Positions 42,077 to 51,015 of a stretch of 64,000 bases of DNA are shown piece by piece. Made by a program: the position numbers and the translations under genes. Numbering within the stretch: the first letter of the stretch is position 1; each line of letters begins with the position of its first letter. The notes under the pieces are model-generated. The model was not told the origin of the DNA, made no database searches, and saw nothing but the letters and a program-made list of their open reading frames with translations. Origin of the DNA: CAYOWQ01 sp964407695 (GTDB lineage Bacteria > Planctomycetota > Phycisphaerae > Phycisphaerales > SM1A02); NCBI GenBank assembly GCA_964407695.1, contig CAYOWQ010000009.1, positions 62,001-126,000 on the forward strand, read 5' to 3'.

Positions 42077-44071
42077 TCAATTGTTGGTTTCCGGGCGTCG
42101 GGGCCCGCCTCGAGAGGCCTTCAGCGTCACGTCAACCACCATCTCGGCCCCATCGCGGCGAAGCGTAATCTTGACGACGTCGCCCGGCTTGTGATGTTGC
42201 AGGTTCTGCATGAGCGACGCCATGCCCTTGAGCTCCTCGCCGTTCCAGGTCAGCAGCACGTCTCCGGACTGAATGCCGGCGTCGGCGGCACTGGTGCCGT
42301 CGGAGACGCCGTCAACAACAATGCCGGTTTCCAACTCCTCGCCAAACCCGGGCTGAATTCCCAACCGGACCGTGGCATAGCCGCGGTCTTGGCCCGGCCC
42401 GGTGTCGGTGGACTTGAAGATCAGTCGCTCCGATCGCGATGCCAACTCCAGCGAGATCGAGCGGATCAGATTGATGACCTTGATGGCGCCGCCCGGGTTC
42501 ACCGTCCACCCGGAATCCTTCGGCGTGTGATACTCCTCGTGCATCCCGGTAAAGGCAAACAGCACCGGGACGCCGACACCATAGAAACTGGAATGGTCCG
42601 ACGGTCCGCGGCCGCCCGGCTCAGTGGCAACCGTCAGCCCGCTGGCTTGAAAGAGTGGACGCAGAAACTCTTCAAATCCCTCCGCAGATCCCACGCCGCC
42701 GACGGACAGCGTGTCGGAGCGGAGACGCCCGATCATGTCCATGTTGATCATGGCCGTGACGCGATCCGTCGTCAGTGTCGGATTCTGAACGTAGTGCTTT
42801 GATCCGCGAAGCCCGGATTCTTCGGCGGTGAATGCCAGGAAAAGAACGGACCGAAGGCCATCGCCGGAACCGTCATGGGCGGCGTAGGCGGCGGCCAGCT
42901 GTCGGGCGAGAAGGAGGAGGCCCGCTGAACCCGATGCGTTGTCGTCGGCGCCCGGATGCAACTGCCCTCGATTGGTGTTACTGGTCCCGAAGTAGCCATA
43001 ACCCACATGGTCAAGGTGAGCACCGATGATGAGCCATTCTTCGGCCAATCTTCCCTTGCCGCGCAAGACGCCGCCGATGTTGGCGGCGGGAATCGTCCCC
43101 TCGGTGACCGTGGCCTTGATGGAAACCTTCACTTTGGTATCCAACTGCTGAGTCTTGACCTCTCCCTTATCCGCAAGCCGCCTCCACTCCATCAGCCCGC
43201 GTCCCTTCGGATCGGCCTCTTTCAGCAACCGATCGGCTGCGTCTTCAGTGAGTTGGATCACCGGCACATTCATTCGGCGTCCGAATCGGCTGCCGTCCAC
43301 TGTCTCCAGCCCGGTCCGGCCCCGCTTGGACCCGGGAGGATTGACCATGATGATGGCCTTGGGCTTTCGGTCAGACACTGCGAGCATCTTGGCGACGATG
43401 CTGGACCGCGCTGAAAATCGCTGATCACTCCAAAGGCTGTTCCCCTCTTCGTCCAGCGGCTCGTAGCGCAGCAGGATGGCGATCGTGTTCGAAAGATCCT
43501 CCATCGGCACAAAACTCGAATACCCGTCGGGACCGCTTTCGATGCCATAACCGACGAACGCCAGCGGCGCTTCCACCTCGCCGGAGTCGGAGATTCCAAG
43601 GACTGAGAAGTCTGTTCCAGCCACGAGATCGCGGCCGCCAATGGTGCATGATGCCTCCGAGACGGTCAGGACTTCGCCTGGAAGAGCAAATTGCTGTCGA
43701 TACTCCGTCCAATCACCGCTGCCCGAGCCCGACGATGGAAAGGCGGGATCCAATCCCGCTCGCCTGAACCAGAATTCGGCATACTCCTCGGCAAGCGCCA
43801 TTCCACGTGACCCGGGAGCGCGACCTTCAAAGAATGGATTTGAAAGTGTTTGAACGTGCTGATACCACTCTGCGGCGTCAGACCCAAGGTCTTCAAGGAT
43901 GCGTTTGACGTTGGCGGTCGATGCATCGACCGTCACCGCCTTTTCTTCCGGGGCAAACTCGCGAATGTTCTCGGGGCCGGAAATCACGGCACCCGATTGA
44001 GCCCAGCCAGGCGTGGTCAAGGCGGCTGCGAGAAGAAGATTGAAAATGAAGGTTCGTGGGTACGTGTTCAT
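42077..44071 (-). CDS. M28-family zinc aminopeptidase with C-terminal PDZ domain
   Basis: A 664-residue exported peptidase. The signal peptide is at the N-terminus (NLLLAAALTTPGWA). The zinc ligands of the M28 fold are visible in order: GAHLDHVGYG, GADDNASGSAG, TAEESGLRG, MINMDMIGRL and the His in MHEEYHTPKD. A PA-like insert lies between about residues 110 and 260, and the last 100 residues form a PDZ domain (GIQSGDVLLTWNGEELKG). It should act outside the cytoplasm in peptide scavenging or protein turnover. Start ATG at 44071. Confidence 0.92.
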   Translation of the reverse strand: MNTYPRTFIFNLLLAAALTTPGWAQSGAVISGPENIREFAPEEKAVTVDASTANVKRILEDLGSDAAEWYQHVQTLSNPFFEGRAPGSRGMALAEEYAEFWFRRAGLDPAFPSSGSGSGDWTEYRQQFALPGEVLTVSEASCTIGGRDLVAGTDFSVLGISDSGEVEAPLAFVGYGIESGPDGYSSFVPMEDLSNTIAILLRYEPLDEEGNSLWSDQRFSARSSIVAKMLAVSDRKPKAIIMVNPPGSKRGRTGLETVDGSRFGRRMNVPVIQLTEDAADRLLKEADPKGRGLMEWRRLADKGEVKTQQLDTKVKVSIKATVTEGTIPAANIGGVLRGKGRLAEEWLIIGAHLDHVGYGYFGTSNTNRGQLHPGADDNASGSAGLLLLARQLAAAYAAHDGSGDGLRSVLFLAFTAEESGLRGSKHYVQNPTLTTDRVTAMINMDMIGRLRSDTLSVGGVGSAEGFEEFLRPLFQASGLTVATEPGGRGPSDHSSFYGVGVPVLFAFTGMHEEYHTPKDSGWTVNPGGAIKVINLIRSISLELASRSERLIFKSTDTGPGQDRGYATVRLGIQPGFGEELETGIVVDGVSDGTSAADAGIQSGDVLLTWNGEELKGMASLMQNLQHHKPGDVVKITLRRDGAEMVVDVTLKASRGGPRRPETNN

Positions 44072-44256
44072 GGATTGATGAGACCTCTCAGACAACTCGT
44101 ACTATAGGTTGAGTATTCGGGTTTCACCCTGACACGAGCCGACCGTCCCGCCTCCCAGCCGCGAGGCAGAAATTCACGCCAGATCGAGGGGACGTCCGAA
44201 AACAACTGTGCCGGATCCAATCTGCGAATCCCGGCGAGTCCCATAAGGAGTTTCCC

Positions 44257-44826
44257 GTGACAAAAACATCGGCATCCACTGAGTCAAGTCAGTCGACCAC
44301 GATTGGCGCCAGTTGTCGGATCAATGGCGATCTGACGATGGATGGTGATGCAACGGTCTTTGGAAGCGTAAGCGGCCGGGTCGAAGTCTCCGGCGATCTC
44401 GAACTTGGAGAGACGGGAGAGGTCCTCGGTCCTGTCCACGCGGGCTCGCTGGTGAGCCGCGGCAAGATTGAGGGTGAAGTTTCATGCGACCATACGATCG
44501 ACCTGCAGGGTTCGATCGCAGGCACGGTGGTGTGTGGTGAAACGGTGCACATCGGCCCTCAGGCCAGCCTGGTCGGAGATCTCTTTGCGCGCTCGGTGTC
44601 GATTGCCGACGGGGCCACGTATCGCGGCCACCTCGTCATCGCTCCGGATGCGACAGAGGAAGCACAGCGTGTCTTTGCAAGGGGACACGGAGACGCGACT
44701 GCGGAGTCAGTCCCGTTCTCCGGCGGTAAGCTCAGCGAGCTGAAGCCGGTTGCTGATGGCGGGGCCGCGGAGGTCGGCCAGACGATTCGTCGTCGCGGCG
44801 GCCTCCTGACCCGAGCCGGCGCGTGA
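44257..44826 (+). CDS. Bactofilin (polymer-forming cytoskeletal protein), first copy
   Basis: A 189-residue bactofilin. The core right-handed beta-helix has the repeating pattern INGDLTMDGDATVFGSVSGR then GEVLGPVHAGSLVSRGKIEG. GTG at 44257 follows AAGGAG at 7 bases. Short termini without a membrane anchor or zinc motif flank the helix; the C-terminal tail is Gly/Arg-rich. Bactofilins form filaments beneath the membrane and shape cells. A second, zinc-ribbon-bearing bactofilin follows 31 bp downstream, so both are probably made from one mRNA. Confidence 0.9.
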   Translation: MTKTSASTESSQSTTIGASCRINGDLTMDGDATVFGSVSGRVEVSGDLELGETGEVLGPVHAGSLVSRGKIEGEVSCDHTIDLQGSIAGTVVCGETVHIGPQASLVGDLFARSVSIADGATYRGHLVIAPDATEEAQRVFARGHGDATAESVPFSGGKLSELKPVADGGAAEVGQTIRRRGGLLTRAGA

Positions 44827-44857
44827 TTGACGTTCGGGTCGACTGTGAGGTGGCCTG

Positions 44858-45391
44858 ATGCGGCGCGGGGACGTGCGATCAACTCGTCGTTCGGCGGTGG
44901 AACTGCGCGGACCAAGCGCGGAATGGAAGCGCCCGCCGGAACCCGCGCAGCGGCTTGAGTGTCCGCATTGTGCCCTTGAATTTGACGCGGCTCAGCGGGC
45001 GGTCTCGCTTCGATGCCCACGCTGCTCGGGGCAGATTCAGCTGCAGAATGCGATTTTGACCGGAATCATGACAGGAAACGTCTCAACGCTGGGTCAGGTT
45101 CGAATCACCCGGCGTGGAACCGTGCGAGGGAAGATCGAGTGCGGGTCACTCTTGGTCGAGGGCGGGCTCGTCGGAAATGTCCGCGTCCGAGGGGTCGCAC
45201 GTATCGACTCCAAGGGTTCCCTGGCCGGAAGCCTGTCGGCGAGCAGTATCGTGATCGAAGCCGGGGCACGGCTGGACTGCCAGCTGGACATCTCACCCCG
45301 CCGCACGCTGGACCCGAACCGCACCGTTGAAGTGATGGAGCATTCCCACGCGGCCGGAGCGGGCGGCCAGCGCCATCAGCATTCGCGATGA
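44858..45391 (+). CDS. Bactofilin with N-terminal zinc ribbon, second copy
   Basis: A 177-residue protein. Residues about 30-60 carry a CX2C-CX2C zinc ribbon (LECPHCALEF ... LRCPRCSGQI), and residues about 65-150 carry a shorter bactofilin beta-helix (GTVRGKIECGSLLVEGGLVG). GAGG lies 7 bases before ATG at 44858. The His-rich C-terminus is encoded in DNA shared with the convergent glycosyltransferase gene over 99 bp. Co-polymerisation with the first copy is a plausible role; the zinc ribbon could bind a partner or nucleic acid (inference). Confidence 0.82.
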   Translation: MRRGDVRSTRRSAVELRGPSAEWKRPPEPAQRLECPHCALEFDAAQRAVSLRCPRCSGQIQLQNAILTGIMTGNVSTLGQVRITRRGTVRGKIECGSLLVEGGLVGNVRVRGVARIDSKGSLAGSLSASSIVIEAGARLDCQLDISPRRTLDPNRTVEVMEHSHAAGAGGQRHQHSR

Positions 45392-46786
45392 TCGTCCGGC
45401 TTCGGTGGGGCGTTGCAACTCGAGCATCCTGGAATTGGAGATCAGCGCGTTCAACTCGTGGGCGCGGAATGCATGCCGCCCGGACGAGTCATCGAAGGGT
45501 GTGGGCCGTTCTTCGGCCGTGAAGATCACGAGGCCGGTTGGAGTGATGATGGAGGCGGCCGCCTCGATGGCTGCAATCGGATTTGGGTGTCGCTCCAATT
45601 GAGAGACCAGGACCACATCAGCGGCCGGAGCGAGTCGTGCCCAGTTTCGTTCATCCGGGGCCTGGACCACCTCGGGCCGCCGGCGTGGATATGCAGCGCA
45701 CCCGATGAATCGGCAGGCTTCACGGACCGCGTCGATGGATCGTTCGACCGCGAGGACATCCAGTCCGCGTTGCGCGAGCAGATGGGCCAGGAGTCCGTCT
45801 CCGGCGTTGAGTTCAACGACGCGTCGGTGTCCCAGCGAATCGATGGTCTGCACGACCTCCGCGCATTGCTGCTGGAGCACCGGGTCTGACTCGAACCTGG
45901 CCCACCGGGATTGCGGAGCACCTTGTCTGGTCTTCCTCCAGAGCAGATTGGTTCCGGCGTAACGCCGATGAATCAGGTCAAGATCTGGGCAAAGCCGATC
46001 AAATCCCCATTTGTTCTTGAATCGATTCAGCGCCTCCTCAAGTGCTTCGGGGGAATCTGCGACATTGTCGCGCCAGCCACGTTGACTGTGGTAGTGGGTG
46101 AACTGGACCCGTGGTGAAAACCATGCACGCCAGCCCCCAAGGAGAACTCGAACCCCGTAGTCCTCGGTCTGGCCGCGGAGAATGGATTCGTCATAGAGTC
46201 CGACCGAGTCGAACACCTCTCGCCGCATCGCATAGAAACAGCCCATCGCGTGGTCGATCTCGAACCCGGTGGGGATTTCCTCGGGGCGAGCGCCTTGTCC
46301 GATATGGTGGTATCCGCGGGGATGAATGAGGTAGTCGCCGGCCGAATGCACCATTCCCGAGGGCACAAGCTGCAGTGTTCCGAGAACTCCGAAGTCGGGG
46401 TCCAGCTGCCCGAATTCATCCAGGACCAGGTCGACCCAACGCGGGGTGTGAATGACGATGTCGCCGTCGAGACGGAGCAGGTAGTCGCCACGAGCCTCGT
46501 TCATGAGTCGATTGAGCACCGCAGAGAGAACCCCCGATCGAGGGAGTTCAATCAATCGGCGGTCCCCACGAAATCCCTCACCGCACGCGACCCACCGTCG
46601 GGCCGTTTCCAGGGAATCATCCGTCGATCCATCATCGGCGATGAGCACTTCGGCAGGGATTTCGCTCCCGCCAAGTGTCTCATCGAGGGATCGCAGGAGG
46701 TCTCCAAGGAAATCGCGATCGCCCCGAAGCGAACTTGTTCGTCCGTTGTTGAAATTGGGGATCAGGATGGAGGCGACAGGTTTCAC
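45293..46786 (-). CDS. Family 2 glycosyltransferase fused to a SAM methyltransferase-like domain
   Basis: A 497-residue protein. Residues about 1-230 form a GT-A glycosyltransferase with VASILIPNFNNG, LIADDGSTDDS and the DXD region LLRLDGDIVIH. A linker follows, and residues about 300-450 form a Rossmann methyltransferase fold with VVELNAGDGLLAHLLAQRG. It is probably cytoplasmic and makes decorated surface polysaccharide. The 3' end overlaps the second bactofilin gene by 99 bp, which is unusual for convergent genes. It starts at ATG 46786, 69 bp from the divergent thioesterase gene. Confidence 0.82.
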   Translation of the reverse strand: MKPVASILIPNFNNGRTSSLRGDRDFLGDLLRSLDETLGGSEIPAEVLIADDGSTDDSLETARRWVACGEGFRGDRRLIELPRSGVLSAVLNRLMNEARGDYLLRLDGDIVIHTPRWVDLVLDEFGQLDPDFGVLGTLQLVPSGMVHSAGDYLIHPRGYHHIGQGARPEEIPTGFEIDHAMGCFYAMRREVFDSVGLYDESILRGQTEDYGVRVLLGGWRAWFSPRVQFTHYHSQRGWRDNVADSPEALEEALNRFKNKWGFDRLCPDLDLIHRRYAGTNLLWRKTRQGAPQSRWARFESDPVLQQQCAEVVQTIDSLGHRRVVELNAGDGLLAHLLAQRGLDVLAVERSIDAVREACRFIGCAAYPRRRPEVVQAPDERNWARLAPAADVVLVSQLERHPNPIAAIEAAASIITPTGLVIFTAEERPTPFDDSSGRHAFRAHELNALISNSRMLELQRPTEAGRSSRMLMALAARSGRVGMLHHFNGAVRVQRAAG

Positions 46787-46855
46787 AACCGTTGTATATC
46801 GGCCGGTCCCTCCCCAATCCGTTCACGATCACCTCGGGAACCTATCATCCGCAGC

Positions 46856-47263
46856 ATGTCCACCGAGTCCATGGCCGTCGCCCTTCGGACCATCATGCTC
46901 CCGCGCGACACCAATCAGTACGGCACGATCTTTGGCGGCGTCATCCTCTCGCTCATTGATCAGGCGGGGTTCATAGAGGCGAGAAAACACGGCACCCATC
47001 GCTGGGTCACCGCCTCGATCGACCGCGTCGATTTCCACGCCCCGATCCAGGTTGGAGATGTGGTCGAAGTGCGGACCGCCACAGCTCGCACCGGCAGGTC
47101 CTCAGTCGCCGTTCGGGTCAGCGTGACCGCGGAGCGCTACGCCACCGGAGACATCATGAAGGTGACCGAGGCCACGCTCACAATGGTCAGCGTCAATGCC
47201 GCGGGGAAAGCCATCCCATTCAACTCGCCTCCAAGCGTGGGGGGGGGCCGGAGCAACGAATGA
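46856..47263 (+). CDS. Acyl-CoA thioesterase, hot-dog fold
   Basis: A 135-residue protein of the YciA/acyl-CoA thioesterase type: TNQYGTIFGGVILSLIDQAG contains the catalytic Asp region. It is probably cytoplasmic and hydrolyses acyl-CoA to acid and CoA. ATG at 46856 is chosen; longer starts extend over the divergent gene. Its TGA overlaps the purN ATG (ATGA), giving tight coupling to a purine gene. Confidence 0.88.
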   Translation: MSTESMAVALRTIMLPRDTNQYGTIFGGVILSLIDQAGFIEARKHGTHRWVTASIDRVDFHAPIQVGDVVEVRTATARTGRSSVAVRVSVTAERYATGDIMKVTEATLTMVSVNAAGKAIPFNSPPSVGGGRSNE

Positions 47264-47877
47264 CGCAATCGCCCGTCCTCGGTTGCCTCATCTCCGGAGG
47301 TGGTCGCACGGTTCTCAATCTTGCCGATGCCATTGCTGACGGCCGCTTACCCGCGCGCATCGGGATCGTCATTGCATCGAACCCTGACGCGGCCGGAATC
47401 GAAAGATGTCGCGGTCGGGGCCTTTCGGTCGAAGTCGTTGGCCGCCACGAAGGCCTCTCGGACGAAAAGCGCAACGACCGCATCGATCAACTCCTTGTCG
47501 ATGCCGGCGTCAATCTGGTCTGCTTGTGCGGGTATTTGCGACGGTTCAGGGTGGGCACAACGTGGAAGGGTCACGTCGTCAACATTCATCCTGCCCTCCT
47601 TCCCAGGCACGGCGGGCTTGGCATGTATGGACATCACGTGCACGAAGCCGTTCTGCGATCGGGTGACACCGAATCCGGCTGCACTGTGCATTGGGTGGAT
47701 GAGCAATACGACCACGGTCCGACCATCCTTCAGCGACGGTGTCCCGTCCTGCCATCTGACTCCCCGGAGGACCTGGCCGAGCGAGTGTTCGAACAGGAAA
47801 GACTTGCCTATCCCGAGGCCATTCGTCAGATTCTCACAGCGCTACGGCCTGAGGCTCGCCCGAAATCGACGGCCTAG
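47260..47877 (+). CDS. purN: Phosphoribosylglycinamide formyltransferase
   Basis: Third-step enzyme of purine synthesis, transferring formyl from 10-formyl-THF. Motifs: LGCLISGGGRT (substrate phosphate loop, with GGR in place of the usual GSN), VNIHPALLPRHGG carrying the catalytic Asn and His, and VDEQYDHGPTIL carrying the catalytic Asp (DHGP instead of DGGP). It is 205 residues, normal length. It overlaps the thioesterase gene by ATGA; no other pur gene is near. Confidence 0.9.
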   Translation: MTQSPVLGCLISGGGRTVLNLADAIADGRLPARIGIVIASNPDAAGIERCRGRGLSVEVVGRHEGLSDEKRNDRIDQLLVDAGVNLVCLCGYLRRFRVGTTWKGHVVNIHPALLPRHGGLGMYGHHVHEAVLRSGDTESGCTVHWVDEQYDHGPTILQRRCPVLPSDSPEDLAERVFEQERLAYPEAIRQILTALRPEARPKSTA

Positions 47878-47914
47878 CATTGCTGCCGAACGCCGCCGGC
47901 CCGAGGTGTTTTCC

Positions 47915-49378
47915 ATGAATCGACGATCAGCAGCACGGTGGCCTTTTGCCGCGATCACAGCCCTCTTCCTCTGCCAATTGGCAATGGCTCAGGATCCCCC
48001 GGCCGGATCGCCGACGGAAAATGCCATCGTTGCGGCGTTTCGTGCAGGGGAGGTCGACAAGGCCTATGAGATCATCAAGGAGCACCTGCGGGAACATCCC
48101 AACTCTCCGCTCACGCTCTACAACGCCGCGTGCGCCTGCTGCGCGTTGAAGAAGGTCGACGAAGGGGCCGAGTATCTGCTCAAGGCGGTCAAGGCCGGCT
48201 TCCGCGACTTCGATCACATGCAGCGCGATCCGGATATCGCCTGCCTTCGTGAAACCGAGGTGTATCAGGCCATCATCGAGGCCCGCCGTCGTCTCGATCA
48301 GGAAGGCTCCGCCAAGCAGATCGAACAATGGAAATCCATGTTCGGGGAGAAGGGTTATCGATATGACACGGATGACGCCCATCATCTGAACTACGCCATC
48401 GCCATCGATGATCGCGCCTATCGGCAAATGCGACAGATGCTGGATCGTCAGGCCGATCAGATGATCGCCAGCCTCTTCGGTGAGCCGCCAGGCTACTACG
48501 TGTTCATTGCCGTGCCGACGCCGGAAGACGCCGCTCGGTTCTTTGCCGAGGTGGCGAAGGAAGACCCCCGATTCAATAGCCCGAATGTCGCCGGCTTGTA
48601 CGAGCATCGACCTCGGCGGCTCGTCGCCAAAGACATCGGCGCCACGCTCCGCCACGAGTTTGTGCACCTCATGCACTATGGCCACATGGAGCGTTTGGGC
48701 CAGCAGCATCCGATCTGGATCCAGGAAGGCCTCGCGTCACTCTACGAGGACTACACGCTGCGCGGTTCGGAGATCACGTTTCTTCCAAACGACCGTACGA
48801 ATGTCATTAAGCGCAATGTGAAAGGCGGCCGGGTTGAGCCATGGGAGGAACTATTCAGCTGCAACGCCTCCAAATTCATGGATTCCGCCGGAAGGCTTTA
48901 TCCGCAGGTGCGCTCAATGTTTGAATTCCTGGCCGCCCAGAAGAAGCTTTCGCCATGGTATAGCGAATACGTCGCTGGATACGCCGAAGACCCAACGGGG
49001 CTCAAGGCTTTTGAGAAGGTGTTCGGAAAGCCGCTGAAGGAGATTGAGAAGGACTGGCGTGCATGGGTTAACGACCAGTCGATGATCGAGAACAAGCTTG
49101 GGCCCGGCGACGCCTGGATCGGCTGTGAAATCGAAGACGCCAACGATGGTGCCCGGATTTCAAAGGTGGTGGAACGTCTCGGCGATCGAAACGCTAGGTT
49201 AAGGCTGAACGATGTCATTACCGCCGTGGATGATGAGCCCGTTCGATCCGGAGGCGAGGTGGTGCGAATGATTGCCGGGCGGCAGGTCGGCGACGTTGTG
49301 AAGCTCACCGTTCGCCGCGGCAAGACCTACCTCTCGGTGCGTGTCAGCCTGCGCCCCATCGGTGGCCTCGGGCTCTGA
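47915..49378 (+). CDS. Exported gluzincin-like metallopeptidase with TPR-like N-terminus and PDZ domain
   Basis: A 487-residue protein. Signal peptide residues 1-26 (FAAITALFLCQLAMA). A TPR-like segment follows (YEIIKEHLREHPNSPLTLYNAA). The zinc motif is HEFVH in TLRHEFVHLMHYG, with the third ligand Glu in WIQEGLASLYEDY. The C-terminal 90 residues form a PDZ domain (LRLNDVITAVDDEPVR). This resembles peptidase-MA-like and DUF1570-type planctomycete proteins. It is probably periplasmic. ATG at 47915 is preferred. The function is inferred from motifs only. Confidence 0.82.
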   Translation: MNRRSAARWPFAAITALFLCQLAMAQDPPAGSPTENAIVAAFRAGEVDKAYEIIKEHLREHPNSPLTLYNAACACCALKKVDEGAEYLLKAVKAGFRDFDHMQRDPDIACLRETEVYQAIIEARRRLDQEGSAKQIEQWKSMFGEKGYRYDTDDAHHLNYAIAIDDRAYRQMRQMLDRQADQMIASLFGEPPGYYVFIAVPTPEDAARFFAEVAKEDPRFNSPNVAGLYEHRPRRLVAKDIGATLRHEFVHLMHYGHMERLGQQHPIWIQEGLASLYEDYTLRGSEITFLPNDRTNVIKRNVKGGRVEPWEELFSCNASKFMDSAGRLYPQVRSMFEFLAAQKKLSPWYSEYVAGYAEDPTGLKAFEKVFGKPLKEIEKDWRAWVNDQSMIENKLGPGDAWIGCEIEDANDGARISKVVERLGDRNARLRLNDVITAVDDEPVRSGGEVVRMIAGRQVGDVVKLTVRRGKTYLSVRVSLRPIGGLGL

Positions 49379-49384
49379 CCCTGC

Positions 49385-49990
49385 TCAGAATGGAAACGAG
49401 AGGCCCGCATACACCATCACGGTATCGCGGCCGGGGTTCTCGTCGTAGATCCGTGCATTGGAAATGTGGAACCAGCGCAGGCCGGTGAGCAGCCGAACGC
49501 CGGGCATGACCTGGAAACTGGCCCCGCCACCGAGCTGCGGCGTGAAGTTGAATGACGACCCAGCGCTGGGAACGTCATCGCTCGCCAGGAAGAGCCCCGC
49601 CCCGATTTCGGCATACAGCGACCACGTCTGTTCAGCCAGAAAATGCCATCGGAACATGATGTTGAGGTTTCCGGCGACGGCGTCATCATCCGGCTGATTG
49701 ATTCCAAGGACGAACAGGTCGAAGTCAAGACTGAGATTGTCGATGGGAAACCATGAGACGCCACCCCCGAGGTGGCCCTGATGCGCATCATCCATGTTGT
49801 CGCTGTATCCAGCCCACAGATTCCATCGCCATGAATCCTTAACGCCGAATACCGGGACGGGAGCGTCCTCAACCGCGCCCAGATCGAGCTTGAGCGTCGT
49901 ATTCGCGGTGCCGCTGTCGAGATTCGCGGTTTTGATCGACGGAGTCTGATCTGAAGCCATGACCACAAGCGCCATCAACACTGCATCCAT
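49385..49990 (-). CDS. PagL-like lipid A 3-O-deacylase (outer-membrane beta-barrel)
   Basis: A 201-residue predicted outer-membrane barrel. The PagL active-site pattern is RWFHISNARIYDENPGRD, with the catalytic His and Ser in HIS. At 12 residues after that Ser, where PagL has its catalytic Glu, this protein has Asp. Alternating Gly/aromatic strands and a terminal Phe (SFPF) fit a barrel. GGAG lies 7 bases before ATG at 49990. If active, it would remove an acyl chain from lipid A, consistent with a diderm envelope. It is convergent with the metallopeptidase gene, with 6 bp between stops. Confidence 0.78.
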   Translation of the reverse strand: MDAVLMALVVMASDQTPSIKTANLDSGTANTTLKLDLGAVEDAPVPVFGVKDSWRWNLWAGYSDNMDDAHQGHLGGGVSWFPIDNLSLDFDLFVLGINQPDDDAVAGNLNIMFRWHFLAEQTWSLYAEIGAGLFLASDDVPSAGSSFNFTPQLGGGASFQVMPGVRLLTGLRWFHISNARIYDENPGRDTVMVYAGLSFPF

Positions 49991-50121
49991 CCCGTTTCTC
50001 CAGATTCGAGATCAAAGAACATCGATCAACTTCGAAGCGCGAAATCTATGGGCTTTGTCCCGTCATCGCAAATGCACGTCAGACCACGCAGACCGGACGC
50101 AATGAGGCTACATTTCCCTGC

Positions 50122-51015
50122 ATGCCTCGCTCGTGGACCATTGCGTCGATCGGAGAAGCCCTCTGGGCGGAGTCACCCTCAGGCGATCGTCCGTCCGGAT
50201 TGGCGTGCGATGTGGCACTCGCGGCCGTCATGCAGGGGCAACGCGGCCTGCCCGTATCTCGGATCGGACAGGATTCGCTCGGACATCGATTAACCGAGTC
50301 GTTGCGGACCGCGAGTGTCGCGACGACCCACATCCAGACTGATCCGGACCTGCCCACGCCTCGAATGCTGATCAGAAGCATTCAGGGTGTGCAAACCACG
50401 CGAATCGATGCTCGTGCTGCATTCGACAACCTTCAATGGGACTTCGACCTCGAAGACCTTGCTCAACAGGCAGACGCCGTGGTCTATGGGCTTCTGGCCC
50501 GTCGAAATGGCCAGGCCCGTTCAACAATTGACCGTTTCCTCACCAGTTGTCCCCATGCACTTCGAGTCTTGGATCTGGCCAACCGACCGGATGAGGTGAT
50601 CGATCGGTCGATTCTCATGCGCGCGGTTGAGTTTGCCCACGGCCTCGTACTTGGTCCCCATTGCAGTGATCTGGTCTCGCCGGCATGGCGCCAGCAATCG
50701 CTTGACGTGAAGGTCGCCATGATGGCGAAGGAATGCAGAGCGAGGTTCGTCTTCGCCGCCGACGCCGATGGCAACGTCGCCCTCATCGATGAGCGGAAAT
50801 CGGCCCAGAATCACATTGCCTCCGACGCATTTGCTCATCCGTTGGCACGGGCGCATGCGGTCATGGCTTGCGTTCGCGGCGCGCTGTCGGGTGAACCGGT
50901 TGAATCAACGCTGGAACGCGTTGCGAAGATCACATCGTTTGTGGTTGCTCATCCCGGAGAACCGTTGCCTCCAGAACCTGACTCCGGTGCATCATCCCAT
51001 GCGTCAGTTCCATAA
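50122..51015 (+). CDS. PfkB-family protein, probably degenerate (pseudokinase)
   Basis: A 297-residue ribokinase/PfkB-fold protein. The N-terminus TIASIGEALWAE matches the family start (GEALxD/E), and the lid-region order VVYGLLARR and AVEFAHGLVLGPH is recognisable. The substrate loop normally GGAPANVA has become SGLACDVALAA, and the catalytic GAGDAF motif has become IASDAF, losing the anion-hole glycines. The protein may bind sugar without phosphorylating it, or may be decaying. It ends at TAA (51013-51015), on which the A-run of a minus-strand terminator abuts. Confidence 0.75.
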   Translation: MPRSWTIASIGEALWAESPSGDRPSGLACDVALAAVMQGQRGLPVSRIGQDSLGHRLTESLRTASVATTHIQTDPDLPTPRMLIRSIQGVQTTRIDARAAFDNLQWDFDLEDLAQQADAVVYGLLARRNGQARSTIDRFLTSCPHALRVLDLANRPDEVIDRSILMRAVEFAHGLVLGPHCSDLVSPAWRQQSLDVKVAMMAKECRARFVFAADADGNVALIDERKSAQNHIASDAFAHPLARAHAVMACVRGALSGEPVESTLERVAKITSFVVAHPGEPLPPEPDSGASSHASVP

